NCBI GenBank assembly: GCA_022266195.1
Contig: WHVY01000004.1
Location: 4,605,501 to 4,669,500, forward strand
DNA from: Tetranychus cinnabarinus
Lineage: Eukaryota > Arthropoda > Arachnida > Trombidiformes > Tetranychidae
Length of the DNA: 64,000 bases
Direction of reading: 5' to 3'
Below the pieces are notes generated by a model. The model had not been told where the DNA came from, searched no databases, and saw only the letters and a list, made by a program, of their open reading frames with translations. Numbering within the stretch: the first letter of the stretch is position 1; each line of letters begins with the position of its first letter. The position numbers and the translations under genes were made by a program. Of this stretch, positions 1 through 9,904 are shown one piece after another.

Positions 1-140
1 AAACTTGATTCATCTCTTACGTTGACTACAATCAGATCAAACTCGAATTGTTTACCATTGTCATTCATCATTACCATGGCAGTTTTCATCTTATAACAAG
101 CAAGAATCACCACAATTTCAATTGGTTGTTACAGTGATAA
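1..140 (+). repeat. 3' flank block of the tandem family (upstream copy)
   Basis: This stretch is closely similar to 6186-6325, which lies just downstream of copy 3. Both share the attcatct...ttgactacaat start, the aagaatcaccacaatttcaa core and the attggttgt.acagtga end. The block follows a copy on the right, so its presence at the very left edge implies that another copy ends just outside the window. Seen directly by alignment of the two stretches; it contains no ORF. Confidence 0.75.
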
Positions 141-173
141 TAAATAAACTTTTGAATCATTTGTAAATGAAAT

Positions 174-335
174 AATTAAATGTTGCGCGTCAACGACTTG
201 AGCGTCATCTAACTTGAGATCAGTTAATTACTCTGGTCGTTAATTAAAGTTGCAGTTGCTCAAGTTCGGAGTCTTATTTACACGTTATTCATTTAGTTTT
301 TTTTCCTTATTATTTTTTAAATTAACTATATTTTT
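174..335 (+). promoter_or_regulatory. Repeated promoter/5'UTR block, copy 1
   Basis: A block of about 150 bp begins with attaaatgttgcgcgtcaac and runs to a T-rich stretch just before the start codon of copy 1. It recurs before copy 2 (1833-1985) and copy 3 (3928-4085). In all three cases the ATGGATTC start exon follows within about 30 bp, so the block covers the proximal promoter and 5'UTR. The GC-rich core (gttgcgcgtcaacgacttga) is unusual against the AT-rich background. No TATA box is obvious. Confidence 0.6.
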
Positions 336-352
336 CAAAAATTGTCAAAAAA

Positions 353-1705
353 ATGGATTCTGGTAAGGCTCTACCTTTGTTGATACCTTTACCTTGAACA
401 TAAGTTGGTCAAAGATCGTTCTTTATTCTTTCGTCTCAACTTCAATCACAGAAGTAAACAGACGACTTTAATACAACATGTAGCCAATAACTTGGGTCTT
501 TGCGTTTCTCTTTCATTTATGTTTCATTTGTCGCTTGATTCATGATAAAAGGTTAATCGAGTTCAAGTTTGTCAAAATATTATCCTGTTTTGACATTCCT
601 GAGTTTAGTTTTCAACCTAATGAAATTTGATTGTCAGACACTTCAACTGCGACGCAATTGAGAATTATTATGTCTTTACAACAATTTTTCCTCGCTATCT
701 TATTTTTAAACAGATCTTACCAAATATTGCTTTTTTGATTTGCAACGTTTTCTCGTCGATAGAAGTGGTGTTGAAAATAATATAAAAATTGAACCTACTG
801 ATGAAGATCCAAAAGGTGAATATTATGATGATAAATCAATCAAAATATAGAAAGTTTACAGCTTTTAGTGTTATGCTTTTTCTTCTCCCAGTCTCCCCTT
901 TTCAATTTATTTGTGCAATATTTGCTCATCCAGACGCGAAAGCTCAAGTTTTGTGTAAAACTCCTGATTGGGTTTGTAAAAAGTACAAAATTGATCAAGA
1001 AGACACGTTCACAAGAGTAGTTGATCCAGCCCCAGCAGATCGCGAGCCACTGTCTGTTTGTTCAACGATTGGTAGAGCAATATTGGTAGTGAGACTGCCA
1101 AAATGCTGCAGAGTATGGGAATTCAAGAGGTCACGAAAGAAGAATTTCCAGAGGAGGAGATTAAAGTGCGAAGTTTCTTGTCGGGTGGAACCAATCCGAG
1201 TACTCAAGCAATAATCGGACAGGAAAATTTTATGAAGAGGGAAATGAGAAAGATGAAAAGAAAGATAGAAAAAGAGAGGAAAAGAAAAACAATGAAAATA
1301 AGAATTATGACAAGAAAAACGGCTGAAAGAGAAAAGAGGAAAAGATAAATTGTGGAAAGCGAAACGATGGAAAGTCCTATTTCTGTATTTAAATGTACCT
1401 ATTGTAGTCGTAAGTTTGGAGAATCATGTCTTTGGAACAAGAGCCGAATAATTGGGTAAACAATGTCTGCGAATGCATTGTCGTAAAATATTGTTACAAG
1501 ATGGATTATACAAGGAATACAAGGATGCTGTTCTAACGAGACGATACAATGCGATGTATCTCCACTGTACACCTCTTAGAAAGCAACTCTAGTCAAAGGA
1601 TACTTGTAAAGATCCAAAGTTGATTGATTCCAAGGGAAAAATGCACATTCCAAATGATGAAGCTAAAGAATGGTTGAATTTTTCAAAGCAATGCCACATT
1701 AAAAA
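353..1705 (+). pseudogene. Tandem-family copy 1, frameshifted pseudogene
   Basis: The exon structure matches its neighbours: exon 1 at 353-362 (MDS plus one base), exon 2 at 714-815, and exon 3 from 892. Exon 3 encodes the family repeat domain (KTPDWVCKKYKIDQEDTFTR) but loses its frame near 1083, where one base is missing compared with copy 2 (caatattgg against caataattgg). The rest (FLSGGTNPSTQA, then a Lys/Arg/Glu-rich stretch) is readable only in another frame and stops at 1346-1348. Beyond that, 1349-1705 still aligns with the zinc-finger-like tail of copy 3 but carries further stops. A six-base gap relative to copy 2 removes part of the VPATADRE motif. An AATAAA lies at 1748-1753. The protein is probably not made in full; a truncated product of about 100 residues remains possible. 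Confidence 0.75.
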
Positions 1706-1832
1706 TTTTATTTAAAACTATCAAACAAAATGAGGCTTGAAATTATGAATAAAATAGTTTTAAAAATATTTTTCTAATCATGATTTAAGAAACTTCTAAA
1801 TTATCATTATTAATATTTAACAATGAAATAAT

Positions 1833-1985
1833 TAAATGTTGCGCGTCAACGACTTGAGCGTCATCTAACCTGAGGTCAGTTAATTACTCTAGTCGTCAAC
1901 TAAAGTTGCAGTTGCTCAAGTTCGGATTCTTATTTACTCGTTATTCATTTAATTTCCTTATTATTTTTTAAATTAACAGTTTTTT
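1833..1985 (+). promoter_or_regulatory. Repeated promoter/5'UTR block, copy 2
   Basis: This is the second instance of the block described at 174-335. It again starts with attaaatgttgcgcgtcaac and ends about 20 bp before the ATGGATTCC exon of copy 2. Substitutions are scattered and there is no large indel. Confidence 0.6.
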
Positions 1986-2003
1986 TCAAAATTCGACCAC
2001 AAA

Positions 2004-3047
2004 ATGGATTCCGGTAAGTTGCTACCTTTGTTGATATTTTTACCTTGAACATTAGTTGGTCAAAGATCGTTCTTTATTCTTTCGTCTCAACTTCACGTCA
2101 CAGAGGTAAACAGAAGACTTTAATACACCATTTAGCAAATAATTTGGGCCTCTACGTTTCTCCTTGTTTTTTGCATTTGTTTCTTGACTGATGATGAAAA
2201 AATTAAGCGATTTTAAAGTTTTTCAAAAAGTTATCGCCTGTTCTGATATTCTTCAGTTTAGTTTTCAAACTAGTTAATTTAATTTCCAAACACTTCAACT
2301 GCAAAAATTACCGTCATGGTTTTATAACTTATTCATTTTTCCTCGCTATCTTATACAGATTTGCCAAAATATTGCTTTTTTCGTTCACAACGTTTTCTTG
2401 GCATTATAACTGATAGAAATGATATAATTAAGACTGAACCTACCGATGAAGATCAAAAAGGTGAATATTATGATGATAAATGAATAAAAAAATAGTGAGT
2501 TTACAGCTATAAGTGTCAATTTTTCTTAACAGTCTCATCGGTTGAATTTATTACTGCAATAATGCAGCCTCCTTCAAAGAAAGTTGAAGTTTTAGTTAAA
2601 ACTCCTGATTGGCTGTGCAAAAAGTATAAAATTGACCAAGAAGACACATTCACAAGAAAAGTCGATCATGTTCCAGCCACAGCAGATCGCGAGGCGATGT
2701 CTGTTTGGGAAACGCTTTTTCGAGCAATAATTGGCAGTGAGACCGCCAAAATGTTGAAGCGTATGGGAATTGCAGAGATAACGAAGGAAGAATTTGAAAA
2801 GGAGGAACCTAAAGTTCAAGAATTCTTGTCAGGTGGGTCCAATCCGAGTACTCGAGCAGCAATATCAAAAGAACAATTTTTGAAGAGGCAAATAAGAAGG
2901 GAGGAATTAAGGATCAAAAGAGAGATGAAAAGAAAAACGATGAAAAGAAGAATCATGACGAGAAAAACGGCTGAAAGAGAAAAGAGGAAAAGCGAAGCGA
3001 TGGAAAATCCTCCTAAAATCTGGGTAAAGATCCGAAGACGATTGTGA
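2004..3047 (+). CDS. Tandem-family copy 2, short form without zinc-finger-like tail
   Basis: Family not recognised. Predicted CDS: join(2004..2013, 2359..2460, 2533..3047), 208 residues, all phases closing (10+102+515=627 nt). Exon 1 gives only MDS plus one base. Exon 2 encodes an aromatic/basic stretch followed by IIKTEPTDED, a SUMO-type psi-K-x-E motif with acidic residues after it. Exon 3 carries the repeat domain (KTPDWLCKKYKIDQEDTFTR ... FLSGGSNPSTRA) and then a strongly basic, Lys/Arg/Glu-rich, probably helical tail with RKTAEREKRK. Compared with copy 3 the segment encoding the CxxC...H finger-like region is deleted, and the reading frame stops at 3045-3047; the old C-terminus survives as untranslated sequence at 3050-3095. 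An AATAAA lies at 3191-3196. The basic composition suggests a nuclear, nucleic-acid-binding protein (inference). Splice sites are canonical but not backed by transcripts. Confidence 0.65.
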
Positions 3048-3239
3048 TGATATAGCAAAAGAATGGTTGGGTTTTTTCAAAGAAATGCCAACATGAAATT
3101 TTTTTTACACTTTTACTGTAATCTTTTCATTTGTGAATGAAGGTCAAAATGTTTTTAAAACTATCAAACAAAAGGAGGCTTGAAATCATGAATAAAATAG
3201 TTTTTAAAACATTTTGCTAATCTTTTCTGATCATTATTT

Positions 3240-3743
3240 ATTAAGACAAGCTGAGCCCCGATCATTACTGATCGTAAATTTCTTTTCACTGAATACAAAA
3301 AATCCAATCCACATTTAAAAACTCAAATTATTGATGAAAAACCATCATCAATGAGAAGAAATAAAATAAAATTTGATTCAATAGTTGAGGCAACACATTT
3401 TTTACCTAAATCTTTGCTCGAAAAATGGTTTTACATATCCTTCTAATTTAACAATAGACCAACAATCAACCTGAACAACCAAAAAAATTTTTCCCCCTAA
3501 GTCAATGGTAAAAGATACGGATTCTGCATTTTTTCCCCTACCCTGTTTAAACGCTAATTTCTCAGGTACCTGAATTCCGATGAAGTTCAGACTATTTTTC
3601 GTGGATGTAGTTTAATCATGGCTTTCAGGCTGTGGAAAAATTTTCTTTAGAATCCTTTTAATTTGGTAACAATCTTTACGCAAAAATTTCATGTTTTGAC
3701 TTTATATATGGTATAGATACTTTTGCTTTTTTGCAAATGAAAT
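3240..3743. other. Intergenic spacer between copies 2 and 3
   Basis: About 500 bp without an ORF or similarity to the repeat unit. The spacer between copies 1 and 2 has no equivalent, so this looks like sequence gained in this interval only. Nothing else recognised. Confidence 0.4.
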
Positions 3744-3926
3744 ACTAGTAGTCAGACTTAAGTTAATTTTTAAGTGCCGCCATCTCGAGCATTTGCCGTT
3801 TTAAGAGACACTAAACAATAAAAATCTGAAAAATTAAATTCGATCTTAAAGGTACTCTTATTTCTTGTTAGATGGCGACTATGAAAAAAAATCTCCAATT
3901 TTCTTAACTTAACCTTGACTACTAGT
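3744..3926. mobile_element. Small inverted-repeat (MITE-like) element
   Basis: The left end reads actagtagtcagacttaag. The right end, reverse-complemented, reads actagtagtcaaggttaag, so the termini are imperfect inverted repeats. Further inside, gccgccatctcg on the left and gtcgccatctaac (right, reversed) extend the pairing. Total about 183 bp, non-coding. It sits directly before the promoter block of copy 3 and has no counterpart before copies 1 and 2. Size and structure fit a miniature inverted-repeat transposable element; the superfamily is unknown and no clear target duplication was identified. Confidence 0.55.
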
Positions 3927-3927
3927 G

Positions 3928-4085
3928 TAGTTAAATTTTGCGCGCCAACGACTGGAGCGTCATCTAACCTGAGGTCAGGCAATTACGCTGGTCATCAACT
4001 AAAGTTGAAGCTGCTCAAGTTCGGAGTCTTATTTTCACGTTATTGTTTTAGTATTTATTATTCTTATTTTTTAAATTAACAGTTT
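3928..4085 (+). promoter_or_regulatory. Repeated promoter/5'UTR block, copy 3
   Basis: Third instance of the block (ttgcgcgccaacgactggag...), ending about 20 bp before the ATGGATTCT exon. It starts immediately after the inverted-repeat element at 3744-3926, which may have replaced or displaced upstream control sequence. Confidence 0.6.
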
Positions 4086-4105
4086 TTTTCAAAATTGTCC
4101 TCAAA

Positions 4106-6050
4106 ATGGATTCTGGTAAGTTTCTAACTTTGTTGGTACCTTTACCTTGAACATTAGCTGATAAAACATCGTTCTTTCTTCTTTCGGCTCAACTTCAATC
4201 ACAGAAGTAAACAGACGACTTTGATACAGCATGTAGCCAATAACTTGAACCTTTACATTTTTCCTTCGTTTATTTTCATTTGTCTCTTGATTTATGATGG
4301 AAAAGTTAACTGATTTCAAATTTTTTAAAAAATTATCCTCTGTTTTGGTATTCCGCAGTTCAGTTTTGAAACTAATGCAATAAATTTCAAACGCTTCAAA
4401 TGTGATTGAAACTATTATCATCCCGTCTTTGAAACTTATTCATTTTGTTATCTTATATGATTTTTTATACATATCTTTACAAATATTGTTTTTTTTCATT
4501 TGTAATTTGTTTTTTTTACAGATTCTGAAAGAAAGATCAATATTAAAACTGAACCTACTGATGAAGAAGTTCCAGAAGGTAAATATTAAGACAATAGAGT
4601 AAACAAAAAATAGTGAGTTTACAGCTCGTTATGTTGCGTATTTTTCTCAACAGGCTCATCTGAATTTTTTGCTGCAATCAAAGCTCATCCAGACGCAGAG
4701 TATTTAGTTTTAGCTAAAACTCCTGATTGGCTTTGTAAAAAGTATAAAATTAATCAAGAGGACACAGTCACGAGAATAGTTGGTCATGTTCCAGCCACAG
4801 CTGATAGCGGGCATGAGTACATTATCCAAACGGTTGGTAGAGTATTGATTGATAGTGTGACTGTAAAAATGGTGCTGGACTCGAGGTTATCAGAAGTTAA
4901 AATCAAAGAAATTGTTAAAGGGAAAGATACTCTTGTTCAAAGATTCTTGCTCGGTGGGCCCAATCCGAGTACACCATTAGTACTTGCAAAAGCGAGCAGA
5001 ACAAGGATGGAAATATTAAGAAACATGGAAGAAGAGAAAGAAAGAAACACGACGGGAAGAAGAATTACAGATTCTGAAAGAAAGATCAATATTAAAACTG
5101 AACCTACTGATGAAGAATTTCCAGAAGGTGAATATTATTATGATAAATTAAACAAAAAATAGTGAGTTTACAGCTCGTAATGTTGCGTATTTTTCTCAAC
5201 AGACTTATCTGAGTTTATTGGTGCAAGAAAAGCTCATCCCAACGTGGGACGTGTAGTAAAAACTCCTGATTGGTTTTGTAAAAAGATTGGAATTGCTCAA
5301 AGGGACACACTCACAAGAATTATTGGTTATGTTCCAGCCACAGCTGATCATGGGCCCCTGTATCGTCTCAGTACGATTGGTAGAGTCCTGGTTGATGATG
5401 AGGCTGTCAAAATGGTGAAGGATTCGTTTCCAGGAATTACAACGCAAGATTCTGAAAAGGATCCTCTTTTGGAAAGATTCTTGCTTGGTGGGCCTGAGCC
5501 GAGTGCACGATTAGTACTTGGCCCATCGGGAAGATTAATGATAGAAACGGAAGGGATGCAAAAAGAGAAAGAAAGAAAATCGATGAAACGAAGAATCATG
5601 ACAAGAAAAACAACCGAAAGAGAAGATAGGAAAGGAGAAATTATGGAAAGCAAAAGAGTGAGAACAGAAATGACCGAAAGAGAAAGAATGGAAAGAAAAA
5701 GAATTGAAATAGAAAAGACGGAATGTCTTAGTTTTGCATTCCAATGTACCTATTGTGGTCATCAATCGAACCGATTAACCAGCTTGAAGGATCATGTTCT
5801 TGGAACAAGAACCAATATTGATAGAAGCCGATGTCTCCAAATTGATTGTATTAACCGATTGATCCAAGATGGATTGCTCGAGAAATACGAGGAAGATGCA
5901 ATTCCAGTCACCTGTCCGCCTCCTAAAAAGCAACCCTGGGCAAAGATTACCTGTAAAGACCCAAAGTTGATTGATTCTGAGGGAAAATTTGACATTCCCG
6001 AAGATATAGCTAAAGAATGGCTGAAATTTTTCAAAGAAATGCCAACATGA
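4106..6050 (+). CDS. Tandem-family copy 3, full-length with two internal repeats
   Basis: Family not recognised. Predicted CDS: join(4106..4115, 4522..4578, 4654..5127, 5203..6050), 462 residues; 1389 nt and every phase closes. It encodes MDS, a SUMO-type NIKTEPTDEE motif, repeat domain 1 (about residues 23-115: KTPDWLCKKYKI ... FLLGGPNPST), a second NIKTEPTDEE, repeat domain 2 (about residues 190-275: KTPDWFCKKIGI ... FLLGGPEPSA), a Lys/Arg/Glu-rich helical segment with RKTTEREDRK, then a finger-like region (FQCTYCGHQ ... LKDH, with more cysteines in SRCLQIDC) and a C-terminal EWLKFFKEMPT. The first half of the finger has C2H2 spacing (C-x2-C-x12-H) but no histidine at the usual fourth position. 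A nuclear regulatory or DNA-binding role is inference from composition. Introns 2 and 3 are 75 bp each and nearly identical, evidence of a recent internal duplication. Confidence 0.75.
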
Positions 6051-6185
6051 CGAATTACATTTTACACTTTTACAATAATCTTTTCATTTGTTAATGAAAA
6101 GCAAAATGTTTTGTATCACTTTCATGTTATTGGTTTGATATTAAATTTAAAATTGACAAAAGTATTTTAAGGTTGATACATTGTT

Positions 6186-6325
6186 AAACTTTATTCATCT
6201 TCTTGACTACAATTAGATTAAACTCGAAGTGTTTCCCAATGTTATTAATCATTATCCTGACAGCTTTCATCTTATAACTGGCAAGAATCACCACAATTTC
6301 AATTGGTTGTCACAGTGAAAAATCA
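6186..6325 (+). repeat. 3' flank block of copy 3
   Basis: Direct repeat of 1-140 (see there), lying about 135 bp after the copy 3 stop codon. It marks the right boundary of the last recognisable unit in the array. Confidence 0.7.
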
Positions 6326-9300
6326 AGAGTTAAAAGGATTAAAAAGAGCTCTTTAATGGTGTTTAAATGAAAAGGTTTTGTGCCTGAAACAGCTTTACCA
6401 AGTTTTTTATCAACTTAAATCGGAAACAAGAACTTCATCATCATCATTATACTGTGTATAGTTTTCAAAAACTGAGCTCTGGTGATTTATAATTGAACAA
6501 GTTTCCGGAGAGTGAAACTTTTCCTTGTTCATCTGAGACAAGATAAATGTACAGAAGGAAAAGGTTGTCTGAATAATTGTTTGATTTGGTAATAGGATGG
6601 ATTAATTTGCAATAAACTCATCTTTAACTCAAATGTTCAATTAATTTGGAAAGAAACAAAGTCTTAGATGAGGGAATCAACTGTTACTGGATTCAACGGT
6701 TAAATACTGTTAAACAGTGGGAAAAATGCGATTGAAAAAGGATACATTTTGCTCTTTTGCTTTAATAAGCATTTTCAACATTCAACCAAGTTTAACGAAA
6801 CACTAAACAGTCTTGCTATTCAAATGAATCAGTCTTTTTTGTGCTTACACAGACAGTTTCAACACTTGAATTGTATCTTTTTGAATTGCTCGAGTAACAA
6901 TGATGATCACAGCAAAACTTGGTTACAAGAAAGTCAAATCTAACTTCATTATTCTTTTAAATATTTATCTTTTTAAGAATATTTATTGTTCAAATCAAGT
7001 GTAATTGTTTAGACTTATTTACCATGATAATTCTGATGCGATAATTATCATTCTACACTGAATTTCAATTCGAGGGCAAACACCAAACGAAGGAGCAAAC
7101 AACCATTTCGCCAACAAAACTCTTCTAATGACAATTTAGCCTTTTCTGGTTAAACCCAATAAACTATTAATAAAATCACTTTCATTTTGTAAGAAATTTA
7201 AGTTTTTTATTCGCTTTATTTCATTCCTTTCGTGGGTTTTGATTTCAATTCTTGATGCTATACCAATGTTGCAGATGTTAAATAACTCATTCCAATATGA
7301 ATGAACACAATTTGTGCATAAGTGAAAAGGTAAACATACTAAACCAAAATTCACTTTGAAATCGATTTATCTCATTAAGTTTATTCATTTGAATTCTACC
7401 ATTTTAAATGTAAGAAATTATTTGCTTTTTGTTGTTGAAAGGCTTGTGGATCATAATGAGTTGAAATCGGCATCGCATATATTCGAGGATTGTCGATAGA
7501 TTATGTCGGTTTGAACTCTTTAATTGTCTGAAAGGTGAAATTGATACTCAAGTTGAAGACCAAAATGACTGTTTGTTCAGTTTTTTCCGATTTTATCATC
7601 GAGTTTCACCATTTTTCAAGGGTTGAATAAAAAGAGTTGAACCGGAAAAGGAGTTTCTTGCCGTCTTAAGTCCACAAAAAGATTCATTTGATGAAAAGTA
7701 AACTTGGGTTGGGAAAGGTTGCTGCTTATTTAGTTGGTGTTGCATGATGGAAATGATGACAAAGATTGAAATAGAAAAGGCTAGTTTTATATTGAAAGTT
7801 ACTTGAGATTGAATCAATTTCCGTTTGCAATCAGTTTCAGTTTCCCTGAGCCAAAGTTAAAAGCTTCTTTTTTTCCAATCCATTTTTCAGCTACAAAAAG
7901 GTTTCCTCGTCAAAAACATCATCAATGATGATAATGATGTTGGTGGTTATACCCAAAAAAGAACTAAATAAACTGAGAATTCTCAAGATTAATCGATAAA
8001 TGCACATTTTCATGGACAAGAGAGGATAAAAAAAGTACAGTTAGATCAAAGGTAAAGAAAGTAAATCTTGCGAGATTCAGAGTGAAACCAAAGAGAAGAA
8101 AATTTTACAGAGAATAAAAGGTTCTAATGGAACATCATTTATTTTGATTGACCCTTCAAACTATACATTTACCTTGGTCAATCAAGTTACCGTTAATTTC
8201 AACAAAATAATGTCCATTATATTCAAATGATCCAATGGAAAAAAGAGTTCAATCCAAAAAGTTCAACATCAAAAGACTAACCATTAAAGATTCTTGTCCA
8301 AAAACAAAATTGTTTCCCAAAATTTGTATCTAAACTTGTAAACAGTTTTTGCCAATTTTGAACATAAAAAACTGTCTCTCGATTTTCATGAATATTTATT
8401 CAAAAGTCAGATTGAAACATGAACAAGAAAATATCAAATAGAAACTAAAAAACATCATTTTCTTGCATTTCTTTGACTTATGAATAAACCAGTTTTAACC
8501 TAAAAGTGTTTTCGTTTTACGTAAGAATCCATCTCTTGAGGATGACTTTTTTTGCTCAAATTATTGCCATTTGATAAAACTGATTAACTGATTATTGATG
8601 TGAAGACGAGTGGCAAGAGTAAAATGTTGATAAACATGAGTATGAAACATAAATATGTATTCACTGAGTAAAACATGTTCAATAAATATCCACCTAATAC
8701 CTTTTTGTTTCCCTCTTTATCAATCCATTAACCTTGCCCAGTCTCCTTGATCCTTGTTAATATCATTGCAAGTCTTGCCTTATCTTGACCCATCTTCATC
8801 ATAATCATCATTCCATCCCAAATAATATCTTTAATTCATGTCAAACTTTCTTCCTCATCTTCAATTATCATTGTAATAATACTTGGACCAAGACAGCAGC
8901 AGCAAAAAAAGGTCTTCAAAAGCTTCAATTAAACTCACATCATTCCTCACTGACAACTTCAAAGTGAATCATCTTTTTTCTGTCGTAAAAAACTGACAGA
9001 CAATTTAGACGACTTTGTGCATCAATTAACAAATCATGGTTAATCACCTAGAATTTAATCTTTACTTGTTCACTGAAAAGTCAATGAACAATCAATTTAT
9101 CGATGTACCCAAAATCTTTTTCTTTCAACATCATTCCATACCAATGAGATTACAACTCGAGTCCGTTTGACTCATTGCGACAATCGACTTCCCTGCTTTC
9201 ACTCCCAGCATCTTATAGGAAACGATAGACTGATAAGCATGCTCTTATCATGAAAGTGAGTCAATGGGGAAGAGAAGAATAATCTCACTCGATTTGTATT

Positions 9301-9726
9301 TTCCCAGCATTTTACTTTCACTTTTATACCCTTTCACTTGAGAAAGCCACAGAACTGATCAGAATCTCATTCAAATCATTTTTACTCTATTTTTTCTATT
9401 ATCATTATTCCATCTTCATTCATCGTTATTCCAATTGATAACAATAATGGTGACAATTGGCATCATGTAATAACAATTGTTCAACTTGTATTCATTTTTC
9501 CTTTTCTTTACTTTCCCTTCCCAACATTTTCAATGGAAATTCATTTAATGTAAAATTTTTGTTTTCTTTGCCCACTTTGGATTTAATGTGACTCGTGACA
9601 CGCTAATGTTCACTTTTTGTGAAACAATTTCATCATGTTCTGATTTGTGTGTGTGTTCACCCAAAAATCAGGGATTCATCGATTCACCTTATCTTTATGT
9701 GCTACTTGATGAGTAAATTAATTCAA
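6326..9726. other. Intergenic region without recognised gene
   Basis: AT-rich sequence with only short ORFs lacking codon-like composition, splice-consistent neighbours or recognisable motifs. It must hold the promoter and 5'UTR of the CUB gene, but no TATA box or other clear element could be assigned. Confidence 0.5.
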
Positions 9727-9904
9727 ATGAAAATATTTGATCGAAATGATTCGGTCAAATATTTATTCTTCACATTGATCCAAACAAATTACTCTTTCTC
9801 CTCGTACTCCTCATCATCTTCCTCATCATCATTATCGACATCTTTCCTCATCACTCGGATTCTATTTTTACTCTGGTTCTCACCTCTTGTCCAACTTAAT
9901 CCAA
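9727..9904 (+). other. Proposed first coding exon of the CUB gene (signal exon)
   Basis: The exon ends at a strong GTAAGT donor in phase 1, exactly what the next CUB exon needs (two bases before its first cysteine codon). The hydrophobic core lies next to the junction, as expected for a signal peptide just before a mature N-terminus. It is odd that about 38 residues, including a run of serines, precede the core. A signal-anchor, or an undetected upstream exon supplying a closer start, is possible. This exon is less certain than the CUB exons. Confidence 0.5.

Noticed and set aside
5348..6034. Three - strand ORFs of 76-101 residues opposite copy 3
   Set aside because: Mirror images of the Lys/Arg/Glu-rich and repeat-domain coding sequence; no independent signals.
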